NCBI GenBank assembly: GCA_030540085.1
Contig: JAUNWY010000007.1
Location: 1-64,000, forward strand
Length of the DNA: 64,000 nt
From: Eggerthella sp.
GTDB taxonomy: Bacteria > Actinomycetota > Coriobacteriia > Coriobacteriales > Eggerthellaceae
Direction of reading: 5' to 3'
Shown here: piece after piece, positions 45,353-54,352 of the stretch
How positions within the stretch are numbered: position 1 is the stretch's first letter
Layout of the letters: each line of letters begins with the position of its first letter
Made by a program: the position numbers and the translations under genes
The notes under the pieces: generated by a model
The model's input: the letters and a program-made list of their open reading frames with translations, nothing else
Databases searched by the model: none
Told to the model about the DNA's origin: nothing

Positions 45353-45430
45353 TTTGTTCAAATTATTTTCATATAGCCGAATATTGAACTTGTGTTCAGT
45401 ATTCGGCTATACTTATTTATATTGAACAAA
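45353..45430. promoter_or_regulatory. Nested inverted repeat with four GTTCAA-type half-sites
   Basis: Outer arms TTTGTTCAA (45353-45361) and TTGAACAAA (45422-45430) are perfect complements. Inside them, 45373-45389 and 45394-45410 form a 17-bp stem (ATAGCCGAATATTGAAC on the left) with one mismatch and a TTGT loop. The word TTGAAC or its complement thus occurs four times. The site lies just before the gene whose product has an N-terminal HTH domain, so an autoregulatory operator is plausible. The inner stem could also end transcription of the choline-binding protein gene, although the T-run is poor. Confidence 0.6.
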
Positions 45431-45471
45431 TCAACGGGGAGAAACCTTTGCTATCTAAGAATTAATTCAAC

Positions 45472-47223
45472 GTGCTCGTTGCTCTTAACGGCACTCCATC
45501 CATAAGCCAACGCGAAATAGCAAGCAAATCGGGCATTTCGCTGGGAAGCGCAAACGCTGCGCTTAAATCACTCACCGAAAAGGGCATGGTCTCAAATGGC
45601 GCAATTAATGCAGAAGGCAAAGAAGCGCTTTCGCCCTTTAAGGTAGATAATGCAATCATCATGGCGGCTGGCCTCTCTTCGCGCTTTGCCCCTATTTCCT
45701 ACGAAAAGCCTAAGGGTCTTCTTCGCGTTCGAGGAGAAGTGCTTATTGAACGACAAATCAAACAGCTCAAAGAAGCGGGCATTAATGACATTACTATTGT
45801 CGCAGGCTATAAGAAGGAGTACTTCTTCTACCTCGAAGATACGTTTGGTGTAACCATCGTTATTAACCCCGAGTACGCATCGCGCAACAACAACTCTACC
45901 CTTATGCGTGTTCGCGAAAAGCTTGGCAATACCTTTATCTGCTCTTCGGACGACTACTTCACCGAAAACCCCTTCGAGCCGTATGTGTATCAGGCATACT
46001 ACGCAGCTCAATACTGCAAGGGCGAAACCCCTGAATGGTGTATCAAAGAAGGTCCGAACAAGCGAATTGCCGGGGTGACCATCGGCGGCTCCGATTCTTT
46101 GATTATGCTTGGGCATGTTTATTTCGATAAAGCGTTCTCCAAGCGTTTTTCCGAAATACTTGTCGCAGAATATGACCGCCCCGAAACCGCAGACAAACTT
46201 TGGGAGCAAATTTACATCGACCACATCAAAGAGCTCGATATGGTAGTACGACCCTACCCTGATGGCATGATCAACGAGTTCGATTCGCTCGATGAACTAA
46301 GGCTTTTCGACCCTGAATTCATCCAGAACGTCGATTCAGAAGCCTTCGATAACATCGTTGCCACCCTTGGCTGCACACGAGACGAAATTCATGACATCTA
46401 CCCCTTGAAGCAGGGTCTTACCAACCTATCCTGCCATTTCGCCATCAACAGCGGGGAGTACGTCTACCGCCACCCCGGCGTTGGCACCGACAAGCTAATC
46501 AACCGCCAGGAAGAGACAAAAGCGCAGGAACTGGCTCGATCGCTGAAAATCGACGACACCTTTATCTATGAAGACCCCGCAAAGGGCTGGAAGGTTTCCC
46601 GTTTCATTCCCAACTGCGAACAGCTTGACCCTTCAAACCCTACCGACGTAGAAGAAGCCACCTCTCTTATCAAAAAGCTTCACGGCTCTGATGCGAAATT
46701 GGCACTTAGCTTCAACTTCTTCCAGAAGTCGTGCGACTACGCAGGCCTTATCGAACCCCCCGACCTTGATGCCATCCCCGACTTTCGTCAGCTGGAATCA
46801 GAGTTCGCGCATCTCTACGATCTATTCAGCACCGACGGCGTAGGGCGTACCGTTCTTTGTCACAACGACTTCTTCTATTTGAATCTCTTGAAGGACGAAA
46901 AGGGTACTCTTTCACTGATCGACTGGGAATACTCCGGTATGGCCGATTTCTCACAAGACCTGGGAACCTTCATTGTTTGCAGCGAACTTGATGAGACGGC
47001 AGCAGACAAGCTTATTTCCCTTTATTTCGAGAACCAGGCTTCCATTGAGCAGCTTCGACATTGCTATGCCGCAGTTGCCTTTGCTGGCTGGTGCTGGTAT
47101 CTCTGGTCCCTTTACAAGGAATCCCAGGGCGAATCGGTTGGAGAGTGGCTGTACATCTACTATCGCTACGCCAAGAAGTACCTTGATAAATCGCTGGCCC
47201 TCTATCAAACAGGCATCAACTAA
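45472..47223 (+). CDS. HTH / CTP:phosphocholine cytidylyltransferase / choline kinase fusion
   Basis: A 583-residue protein combining three parts. Residues 1-50 are a winged helix-turn-helix (SQREIASKSGISLGSANAAL). From about 60 to 290 is a LicC-type nucleotidyltransferase (IIMAAGLSSRFAP, then YEKPKGLL). From about 300 on is a LicA-type choline kinase with LCHNDFFYLNLL and LIDWEYSGMADF. It would phosphorylate choline and convert it to CDP-choline for the LicD enzymes. The start is odd. A good GGGGAG site precedes TTG at 45448, but that frame meets TAA after five codons. GTG at 45472, seven bases past the stop, is the first usable start and lacks a site of its own. Reinitiation, or an inactivating mutation, is possible. 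Confidence 0.85.
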   Translation: MLVALNGTPSISQREIASKSGISLGSANAALKSLTEKGMVSNGAINAEGKEALSPFKVDNAIIMAAGLSSRFAPISYEKPKGLLRVRGEVLIERQIKQLKEAGINDITIVAGYKKEYFFYLEDTFGVTIVINPEYASRNNNSTLMRVREKLGNTFICSSDDYFTENPFEPYVYQAYYAAQYCKGETPEWCIKEGPNKRIAGVTIGGSDSLIMLGHVYFDKAFSKRFSEILVAEYDRPETADKLWEQIYIDHIKELDMVVRPYPDGMINEFDSLDELRLFDPEFIQNVDSEAFDNIVATLGCTRDEIHDIYPLKQGLTNLSCHFAINSGEYVYRHPGVGTDKLINRQEETKAQELARSLKIDDTFIYEDPAKGWKVSRFIPNCEQLDPSNPTDVEEATSLIKKLHGSDAKLALSFNFFQKSCDYAGLIEPPDLDAIPDFRQLESEFAHLYDLFSTDGVGRTVLCHNDFFYLNLLKDEKGTLSLIDWEYSGMADFSQDLGTFIVCSELDETAADKLISLYFENQASIEQLRHCYAAVAFAGWCWYLWSLYKESQGESVGEWLYIYYRYAKKYLDKSLALYQTGIN

Positions 47224-47266
47224 CGCGAACCCCCTAGAAACCGACACCCTTTCGACAGGAGCAAAC

Positions 47267-48367
47267 ATGCAACAGAGCATTTCCAACCTGCAAAAACAGC
47301 GCCACCGCAAATATATGACAAAAGGGATAGCCTTCGCTGTGGCTTCTGGCATTTGCTACGGCCTGTATACGGCATTTTTAACTCTGGGAGAAACACAAGG
47401 CGTATGGGCCGCATGGTTTGGTGGCGAAGGCTGGAACGACAACGCGCCCCTTAGCGCTTTTACAATCACTTTCACCCTCGCCGCGCTTGCCGCGGGCTTG
47501 AACGATACGTTCAGCGGATTGTGGTCAGTGGCCATGTGCGCCAAGAACGGTCAGCTGGGCGACCTTTGGAAAACAGTCAAGACGAAGCCCGGCTGGGTAA
47601 TGATGGTTTGCGCAGCCATCGGCGGTCCGTTCGCCACCATTGCCTACGTGGTGGCGCTGAATTCAGCAACCGCAGCGGGCAACCCGGGCGTCATTGTGCC
47701 CATCGCTGCGCTCAACTGCGCTATTGGCGCCATTCTTGGTCGCGTGCTGTTCAAGCAAAGCCTTGAGGCCCATAAGGTTATCGGCATCCTGATTTGCCTT
47801 GCCGCTGCAGGTATTATTGGTGGCACCAGCTTTGCCAACATGGGCCCCGAAGCCCTGTTTGGCTGCCTGTTTGCCTTCCTTGCTGCGTTCGGTTGGGGCT
47901 TCGAAGGCTGCGTTGCGGGCTTCGGAACCATCCTGATTGACTACCGTATCGGCATTGCCATCAGACAAATTACAGCTGGTGTTCTAGAACTGGCAATCGC
48001 CTTCCCTGCTCTTACCGTAATGGGCGATAGCATTGCTGCCGTGCCTGTTATCCTATGCACGGCAGTTTCCGACCCCTCTATATTGATCTTCGCCGTGTCG
48101 GGTCTGTTTGCAATGCCAGCCTTTTCGTTCTGGTATAAGGGAAACTCCATGTGCGGCACCGCACTGGGCATGGCGTGCAACGGTATGTACGCCTTCTGGG
48201 GCCCGTTCTTCATCTGGATTGTATTGGGCGTCTTGAACATTGGCGGCTTGGCTGCCGACTACCCGCCCCTTTCCGCAATGCAGTGGATTGGCGCGCTTAT
48301 CATGATTGCCGGCATCTTCTGCATTGCCATCAACCCCACAAAAAGCATCAAGGCACATAAGGAGTAG
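47267..48367 (+). CDS. licB: DMT-superfamily permease, LicB-like choline transporter
   Basis: A 366-residue membrane protein with about ten hydrophobic segments, of the drug/metabolite transporter type. Internal repeats with small-residue motifs (FAVASGICYGLYTAF, GAILGRVLFKQSLEAHKVIGI) fit this superfamily. It lies 43 bases after the choline kinase/cytidylyltransferase gene, the position licB holds in lic1-type operons, so choline uptake is the likely role. The ATG at 47267 has CAGGAG upstream. The much earlier frame start at 46973 overlaps the previous gene and is not used. Sugar or nucleobase transport is an alternative. Confidence 0.8.
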   Translation: MQQSISNLQKQRHRKYMTKGIAFAVASGICYGLYTAFLTLGETQGVWAAWFGGEGWNDNAPLSAFTITFTLAALAAGLNDTFSGLWSVAMCAKNGQLGDLWKTVKTKPGWVMMVCAAIGGPFATIAYVVALNSATAAGNPGVIVPIAALNCAIGAILGRVLFKQSLEAHKVIGILICLAAAGIIGGTSFANMGPEALFGCLFAFLAAFGWGFEGCVAGFGTILIDYRIGIAIRQITAGVLELAIAFPALTVMGDSIAAVPVILCTAVSDPSILIFAVSGLFAMPAFSFWYKGNSMCGTALGMACNGMYAFWGPFFIWIVLGVLNIGGLAADYPPLSAMQWIGALIMIAGIFCIAINPTKSIKAHKE

Positions 48368-48372
48368 CCAAA

Positions 48373-48648
48373 ATGAAGAACAACCTGCCCCCCTTGCACT
48401 ACGCCATTATCGAATGCTTCAACCACGGCGAAGAGCTGAGCGCAAACGATGTTATCGCTGCACTCAAGGAAGATTACTCTGGCTACAAGCTGCTGAATAA
48501 CAAGGATGTAGATGAAGCCCTGGCAACCTCGCGGGAAAATGGGCTGCTTGAAGAAACAAAAGTTGACGTTGACGACGATGGTCAGCTTCGGATCTTCTAC
48601 AAGATGACTGCTTTCGGAACGGATATGGTGCGCCGCTATCTTGGTTAG
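48373..48648 (+). CDS. Small winged-helix-like protein in the lic operon
   Basis: A 91-residue protein, 5 bases after the LicB-like gene and ending before a strong hairpin. The helix pattern (LPPLHYAIIECFNHGEELSA, DVIAALKEDY, DVDEALATSRENGLL) followed by two probable strands (TKVDVDDDGQLRIFYKMT) resembles a small winged-helix fold. I do not recognise a named family. Its position suggests a regulator or accessory factor for choline use. No catalytic motif is seen. Confidence 0.65.
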   Translation: MKNNLPPLHYAIIECFNHGEELSANDVIAALKEDYSGYKLLNNKDVDEALATSRENGLLEETKVDVDDDGQLRIFYKMTAFGTDMVRRYLG

Positions 48649-48701
48649 GCGGCGTGGCCCCGCGCAAAGATCAACCGTATTCGCCCTCACCGCAAAGGAC
48701 A

Positions 48702-48753
48702 ATGAAAGGGCCCTCGCTGCAAAACTCAATGACCGCAGCGAGGGCCCTTTCAT
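48702..48753. terminator. Bidirectional terminator hairpin
   Basis: Perfect 19-bp arms, 48702-48720 (ATGAAAGGGCCCTCGCTGC) and 48735-48753, with a 14-base loop. It lies between the convergent lic operon and acyltransferase gene. No long T-run follows, but the stem has short A/T ends on both strands. Confidence 0.75.
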
Positions 48754-48858
48754 ATTGCCATTGCAAACCTTAAGTAAGCCCATCATCCCCGAAAGCAAAA
48801 CCACCGATGCAGCCACCATGCTTCCAGTAACCAGGCTGCCTTTAGCTACAATCTGCAA

Positions 48859-49887
48859 CTATACGGTGTTCTTCCTTTTTTCCAAAAACCGCTTGAACAA
48901 CTTGTCGAAAAGCATCTCCGCAGGATCAACAACGCATTTATCCAGAACAAACGCAAGCAGAAGCGAAAGCGGGAACGCAATCGCAAAAGCCCCAAGGAAA
49001 CCCAAGAACGAGATCGGACCCTCCATAACAGGAATAACCGAATGCAGAGGAATCAGAATCATCATATGCACGAGGTAAATGCTAAACGAGTGCTTTGCGA
49101 TAAACGAAACCGCTCTGGAAGGCTTCATCTTTTCCCCGAGTTGAAGCAGGCCAATGTAGATACCAATCGCCAATACCGTATAAAACGGCGATGAATCCTG
49201 AAGGCCTCCCGTCTCATCAAAATGGAACAGCACCATCGTCGCAAGCAAGCATAGAACGCTAGCCAGGGCCAAGCCACACCTGCTTTTCTTGGTTTCAAAC
49301 AGATCCTCAATGAATCCTCCGATAAAAAAGGTGAAGGAGAAACCAAAAAAGAGATACGACCACCCAAGGGGATACCCGGCATCAGAGATGATCAAGAGGA
49401 CCAAGTGATATCCCAAGCCAATTCCAACAAATAGCTTCTTTTCGAACTTGCTGAATCGCGCGAAGGCATGAGACAAGAAAGGCGCAACCAACAAGAAGCC
49501 CACCAACGTGTACATAAACCAATACTCGATATGGCTGTAGTCGTATACGAAGTTTTTAATGAAGGTTTTTACAACCAGACCCAACGAATAATCGGGATAC
49601 AAATCGTACAACGTTCTTATGAAGAAAAAGATCACGATAGGTACAACAATGTTGCGAATCTTGTTGTAATAGAATTTCTTAACGGCAGCATCGTCCTTCT
49701 TTTCACGAAGGTTAAACTTGCCCGACAGGAGGAAGAACAGCACGTTTCCCGTAAAGAAAATGGTCTGCAAAGCATAGAACGGGTACGCGCACTGCTCGTG
49801 AACTGAATTGACGAAATAAAGAGAGTGAACGGCGACCACAAACATAATTGCAATCGCACGAACAAAATCGTACTTGTATAGACGCAC
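48859..49887 (-). CDS. Acyltransferase family 3 membrane protein
   Basis: A 342-residue integral membrane protein with about ten helices. Family-3 acyltransferases O-acetylate or otherwise acylate sugars of peptidoglycan and surface polymers. Typical features are the N-terminal YDFVRAIAIMFVVAVHSLYF with the conserved Arg and His, the IRNIVVPIVIFFFIRTLYD region, and the C-terminal SFSIYLVHMMIL. It lacks the extracytoplasmic SGNH domain seen in OatA. It is followed on the same strand by nothing but the shared terminator, and lies 70 bases after the DUF6541 gene. Confidence 0.88.
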   Translation of the reverse strand: MRLYKYDFVRAIAIMFVVAVHSLYFVNSVHEQCAYPFYALQTIFFTGNVLFFLLSGKFNLREKKDDAAVKKFYYNKIRNIVVPIVIFFFIRTLYDLYPDYSLGLVVKTFIKNFVYDYSHIEYWFMYTLVGFLLVAPFLSHAFARFSKFEKKLFVGIGLGYHLVLLIISDAGYPLGWSYLFFGFSFTFFIGGFIEDLFETKKSRCGLALASVLCLLATMVLFHFDETGGLQDSSPFYTVLAIGIYIGLLQLGEKMKPSRAVSFIAKHSFSIYLVHMMILIPLHSVIPVMEGPISFLGFLGAFAIAFPLSLLLAFVLDKCVVDPAEMLFDKLFKRFLEKRKNTV

Positions 49888-49956
49888 TGAAGAGTTCCTT
49901 CGTTATTCCGGACAATCATTTAATGCCGCTTTTAAACAGCGCAAGCTATTGTAGTG

Positions 49957-51981
49957 TCAATCCGCAATCTTATAAAGTCTCATGTCTCCTTCGGCCATAA
50001 CCACCTCGAAACCGGGAGTTGAATCGGTTATTCGCAATATGCCGCCCCATTGATCCGGATAATATGACCAAAGGTGAATGCGTTTCTTGGGATCGCCATC
50101 CCGATCGAGCAGCAAAACGTACTCAGCATCGAAGCTATTTACAGCAGCCTTCACCTCTGGATCAGTGGCTATTTTGTCAAGATCCTGTCGGATAAGCGCA
50201 CTTTCCGGCTTTTCGCCGCTCGAAGGCAAAGCAAACCGCTTGTACAAAATATTATCAGCATCATATAGAGCGTAAAGAAACCCACTGCCGTCATTGGGCT
50301 CATTGATAATCTCTGCATCCTTGGGAACCATCTGAAGGGCCTTTTCAGCAAACTGCCTCTCCTCAGGAGCCAGAACATTATCTACAGATACGCTGTTCTG
50401 CACCTTAACCTTATCAGCAATGTTTCCGAATCCCGTATCGACCGAACCACAGCCAGCAAATAAAAAGCTCGGACCATAAAGGAACACCGCGAACAACAGC
50501 GCAAACGCGCAGACACCAACCTTGCTGTTAAGGCAAAGCGTCGTGTCCTTTTCGTGCTTCGTCAAGAGCGATGCAAACCAATCAAGCGTCCATTTTGCGC
50601 CTAGAACAATAAGGGGGAGCGATACGATGGCGGCAGTTGCCGCAAGCCTGTACGGATCCGTATACCAAAAACCCGAAAGTAAATGCTTGGTAAATCCTTC
50701 AGTCGATACGGAGGAGAGGTAGATCAAGCATGCAAACGCATATGAGAAAGCCAGCCAGGCTGTTTTCCTGGAAGAAAGCGCTTTTACAGCACCAACCACA
50801 ACAAGCAAGGCAACAAGCGGCTGGGCAGCTCCCGTGTTGAACGAATACAGCAGGCAATCCATGAAGGCCTGCCATTTGCCGACAGTCGCAGGCCAATTAA
50901 ACTCAACTACACTCCTTATCATTGATATGGGAAGGCTGTACAGTGCGACCCAAATTACCAGCATAGTCGCACTAGAGACAACAAGAGCAAATACAGCCTT
51001 AGACCTGAAACTGCCGTCCTTGCCCCATGCTTTTAGCACGCATTCAGAAACAAAGAAGGGCATCAAAACTACCAACTCGGCAAAAATAGCATTTGGCTGC
51101 GCGAACAACAAAGCAACAGCTGCAGTGCCTGCTGCCAAAAATGCAACTACGCGCGTATTTCGCGATACACCAAATCGAACAAAGCAGACCGAGCAGGCCG
51201 TAGCAGCAGGGAACAACGCCATTGAAAGCAAATTTGGATAGAGCGGGCCAAACGTCAAAAAACCCCACGGAAACGGCGCTGCGCAAACAGCAAGGGCCGC
51301 GCCAATTATCATAGTTTTCTTATCTGCCCCAAATATTGCCTTTGCCGCAAAAAGCACCGACAGGGGATAGATCAAAGATGCGCAAATAAAATTCACGGCA
51401 TTAACTGCAACCGTAATACCTGCACCCGTCGCCGTTACTGCCATTGCGACAAGACAATACCATGCAGAAGGATAGAACGAAGACCCAGACTCATCGAACG
51501 GCGAAATAAGATCTGGCCTAAGCCCACCGCCAAACGAAGAATAAACTCCCGTTTCGATAAAGGTCCTAATCGTATTCAGGTGAGAGCCATTATCGTAGGC
51601 TTGATAGAAAGACCCTGCCCCATCAAGATTTTTGACAAAGAAGATACCAACAATCACAACGCCAACAAGCGCATATAGCAGAACGTACAGCAGCTCCTCT
51701 TTACCAAGGCCCTTATCCGCCTCCCTTTTCCCAAAACAAAAGAAAAGCGCCGAAACAATCAGCGAGATTAGGAGGAACGGCACGAAAAGAGTTGCCCAAG
51801 AAGCTTCTATTCCGATTCGCGGATAGACGACTGCAGCTATTGAGTAAAAAACAACACCTAAAATTGGACCAAAACTAACGCTCTCTACGAAGGACCTGCG
51901 TGCCGAATACACGATCAAGCCACCAGGCAGAAAGAGGAATACGGCAGCCACTAGTGCCGCAGCAAAAAAATCAAGCCACAT
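49957..51981 (-). CDS. DUF6541 family polytopic membrane protein (paralogue 2)
   Basis: A 674-residue membrane protein, nearly the same length as its paralogue at 10644 and alike from end to end: about 12-14 helices and a soluble C-terminal part ending STPGFEVVMAEGDMRLYKI. Start ATG at 51981 after GGAGTAATTAG. The two genes are separated by 37 kb of polymer genes, so one may serve each polymer or side chain. It is 5 bases downstream of the GT2 gene at 51987 and is co-transcribed with it. The function is unproven; a GT-C-like membrane transferase is inferred from topology. Confidence 0.75.
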   Translation of the reverse strand: MWLDFFAAALVAAVFLFLPGGLIVYSARRSFVESVSFGPILGVVFYSIAAVVYPRIGIEASWATLFVPFLLISLIVSALFFCFGKREADKGLGKEELLYVLLYALVGVVIVGIFFVKNLDGAGSFYQAYDNGSHLNTIRTFIETGVYSSFGGGLRPDLISPFDESGSSFYPSAWYCLVAMAVTATGAGITVAVNAVNFICASLIYPLSVLFAAKAIFGADKKTMIIGAALAVCAAPFPWGFLTFGPLYPNLLSMALFPAATACSVCFVRFGVSRNTRVVAFLAAGTAAVALLFAQPNAIFAELVVLMPFFVSECVLKAWGKDGSFRSKAVFALVVSSATMLVIWVALYSLPISMIRSVVEFNWPATVGKWQAFMDCLLYSFNTGAAQPLVALLVVVGAVKALSSRKTAWLAFSYAFACLIYLSSVSTEGFTKHLLSGFWYTDPYRLAATAAIVSLPLIVLGAKWTLDWFASLLTKHEKDTTLCLNSKVGVCAFALLFAVFLYGPSFLFAGCGSVDTGFGNIADKVKVQNSVSVDNVLAPEERQFAEKALQMVPKDAEIINEPNDGSGFLYALYDADNILYKRFALPSSGEKPESALIRQDLDKIATDPEVKAAVNSFDAEYVLLLDRDGDPKKRIHLWSYYPDQWGGILRITDSTPGFEVVMAEGDMRLYKIAD

Positions 51982-51986
51982 GCTAA

Positions 51987-53174
51987 TTACTCCGTTGTTG
52001 TTTCTTGTGCCGTGCGGAATTCTTTCTTTAAAGCCTCAAGCGACGCAAGAGCATCTTCTTCGCACTTTTCCAAATCCGCCTTTTGCCGAGCAGTCTCTTC
52101 TGGGTTTTCCGGCGATGGCGTGCGAAGCTTTTCTATCAACCTCAAAAAAATATTGCGGGCATAACCCAACCATCCTATACGGAAAAGGGTATATTCCCTA
52201 CCCAGATTCGGCGGCAAATCTCCTTCCTTGCTACAAGAAATCAACCCTCGGACTACGGCATTCGCATGTCCACCAAGGCTCTTTGCGGTCTCTTCAGGGC
52301 TATCGAAGTACTCAGACAGCAACAGCCCAAGCTTGGAGAAAGAGTCTTTTCGCATGCCCTCATTAAGGCGGAAAATATCCTCGAACAGAAAATCAAGAAT
52401 CCAGTCCATGAGTTCAGCTGGGCAAAGGTGCAGCAACTCCCTCTTCTGCCATGAAGCAAGGATTGCCTCGACGATTCCTAAATGTTCAGGAACCTTCGAT
52501 TCTCGTTCGCCTGCAACCGTTTCCATCAATGATCCCTTTCGGGATAACTGGTAGTTATACAGAAGCTCAGACGAAAGGACGGTCTTTGAAGAAAGGGCGT
52601 ACAGATCGAAATAGAAAACCTGGTCTTCGCCAAATTTCACCTGCTCATTGAAGAGCAAAGAGTTCTCTTCCAGAAAGCACCTCTTGATTGACGTCCTCCA
52701 TATATAAGGATGGGAGCCTTCGTCAAATAGAAGGTCCGTGCTAAATCCTTCAAACACGTGATCTTGCGGAGTCAGGCATGCATCAGTCCACTGGTTAGAT
52801 GCGCTCTGGGGGATTCTATTCGCCCCAAATGTCACTGCATCCGCTCCGCTCGATTCAAAAATCGAAGAAATGACCTCACAGGCATTGGTTTCAAGGTAGT
52901 CGTCTGAGTCTACGAAAAGGACGTAGCGACCCGTCGCAGCCTCGATACCAGCATTACGAGCCGATGACAGCCCCCCGTTTTGCTTGTCAATGACTCGGAT
53001 TCGGCTATCGCAAAATGCGTGCATTTCGACAACCTCAAGAGAATCGTCGGTCGACCCATCGTTCACACAGATAATCTCAATATCATCCAACGTCTGCCTT
53101 CTTAAGGAATCCAAACAGCGCGAGACGTATTTTTGAACGTTGTAGACTGGAACTATTATCGAGAACAAAGGCAT
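51987..53174 (-). CDS. Glycosyltransferase family 2 with C-terminal coiled coil
   Basis: A 395-residue GT-A enzyme: FSIIVPVYNVQKYVSRCLDSL, NDGSTDDS, GGLSSARNAGIEAATGRY and the metal-site VDSDDYLE. The last 45 residues are charged and helical (ARQKADLEKCEEDALASL), a likely coiled coil that could mediate assembly. The ATG at 53174, ten bases after the previous gene's stop, is chosen; the 37 residues upstream overlap that gene and are not needed. It is in an operon with another GT2 (53185) and the DUF6541 protein. Confidence 0.87.
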   Translation of the reverse strand: MPLFSIIVPVYNVQKYVSRCLDSLRRQTLDDIEIICVNDGSTDDSLEVVEMHAFCDSRIRVIDKQNGGLSSARNAGIEAATGRYVLFVDSDDYLETNACEVISSIFESSGADAVTFGANRIPQSASNQWTDACLTPQDHVFEGFSTDLLFDEGSHPYIWRTSIKRCFLEENSLLFNEQVKFGEDQVFYFDLYALSSKTVLSSELLYNYQLSRKGSLMETVAGERESKVPEHLGIVEAILASWQKRELLHLCPAELMDWILDFLFEDIFRLNEGMRKDSFSKLGLLLSEYFDSPEETAKSLGGHANAVVRGLISCSKEGDLPPNLGREYTLFRIGWLGYARNIFLRLIEKLRTPSPENPEETARQKADLEKCEEDALASLEALKKEFRTAQETTTE

Positions 53175-53184
53175 GCGCGAAAGC

Positions 53185-54249
53185 CTATCTTTCAGAGCGG
53201 GCAGCCAAAGCTTCAGAAAGCAAAGAAGGGCCTCCTGCTTTGAGGTAGTGAATTGCCTTCGCGAGCTTTCCCCCATTACCTGCAAATTCTTTATTTGCCC
53301 GAAATACAGCAGGATGACTTACGATCATCTGCAAATCAGGAACCTTCCAAGAGTCGAATATCGAAAGGTCGACCAAGCCTTTATCAAGATCGGACTTGAA
53401 CTCCTCGGAGAAACGAACCAGGAATTCTGCCCTCAGCGATTCGGACAGGCGCTCGTAGTTCCACATGTAGCTGTCGTACTTCATCTTCTCAAGAATGCGC
53501 TTCAGGAATTCCTGATCTTTTCGGCCTTCGATATAGCGATCCATCTCAGCATATTCGTCACAAACGCAATAGACCTTCGAAGGAGAGTTGACCGAAGACG
53601 CCTCGTTATCTTGACGGTAATGAAGCACGGCATCGGGCAAGAACACTACTCGCTGTGCGCTTGCCCATACCTTGAAATTAAATCCCGCATCCTGATAGGA
53701 AGCACCTGGCGTTTCTAGGAAACAAATGCCGTTTCGCTCAAGGAAATCCTTCCGGTAAACAGCGGACCAGATAGAGGGCTTCAGGTAGAAGATTTCGGTT
53801 TCCTTATGCGGATTAACCACATGCCCCGTCATGGGCGCAGTTACAAGTTCGAAAAGCTCATTCTTTTCCTCTGGCGTTGACCAGTAGAACCAGAAATTCG
53901 CTTTTGCGACTTGCGCTTCTACTGCCTCGGCAGCATTTACCAGCTTCTCCAACGCATCAGGCTCGAAGAAGTCGTCTGACTCCAAAATGCTAATGTACTT
54001 ACCGCATGCAGCATCGAGTCCCTGATTCATCGAGGCGCCGTAACCAGAATTAGGTTTATCGATAATCTTGAAGCGACTGTCGGCCTGCATGTACTCGCGA
54101 ATGATGTCGGGAGAGCCATCCGTCGAGCCATCGTTGATGCAAATGACCTCAATATCGGAAAGAGTTTGGTTCTTAGCGGAATCTAAACACTCTCGAAGAT
54201 ATTTTTCAACGTTATAAATCGGAACCAATAGTGAAACAACTGGCTGCAT
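53185..54249 (-). CDS. Glycosyltransferase family 2
   Basis: A 354-residue GT-A enzyme: VSLLVPIYNVEKYLRECL, NDGSTDGSPDI, GYGASMNQGLDAACGKY and the metal-site ESDDFFEPDAL. It is a close paralogue of the enzyme at 62245: both share FWFYWSTPEE/YWFYWSTPKE, LETPGASYQD/LETAGASFQD, LHYRQDNEASSVN and KYDSYMWN/RYDSYMWN. The ATG at 54249 follows AAGG; the 18 upstream codons are not needed. It heads an operon with another GT2 and DUF6541. Confidence 0.87.
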   Translation of the reverse strand: MQPVVSLLVPIYNVEKYLRECLDSAKNQTLSDIEVICINDGSTDGSPDIIREYMQADSRFKIIDKPNSGYGASMNQGLDAACGKYISILESDDFFEPDALEKLVNAAEAVEAQVAKANFWFYWSTPEEKNELFELVTAPMTGHVVNPHKETEIFYLKPSIWSAVYRKDFLERNGICFLETPGASYQDAGFNFKVWASAQRVVFLPDAVLHYRQDNEASSVNSPSKVYCVCDEYAEMDRYIEGRKDQEFLKRILEKMKYDSYMWNYERLSESLRAEFLVRFSEEFKSDLDKGLVDLSIFDSWKVPDLQMIVSHPAVFRANKEFAGNGGKLAKAIHYLKAGGPSLLSEALAARSER

Positions 54250-54352
54250 GTGTTGCCTTTCGAAATTTGCTAAACATGTTTTAGTATAGCAACAATAGAA
54301 CAACTAGCCTGAACTTACCTTATACAGCAGGACAGCACAGATCGGATTTCAC

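Noticed and set aside
46973..47266. Extended N-terminus of the LicB-like permease
   Set aside because: It would overlap the choline kinase gene by 250 bases; the ATG at 47267 has a good ribosome-binding site and starts at the first hydrophobic region.
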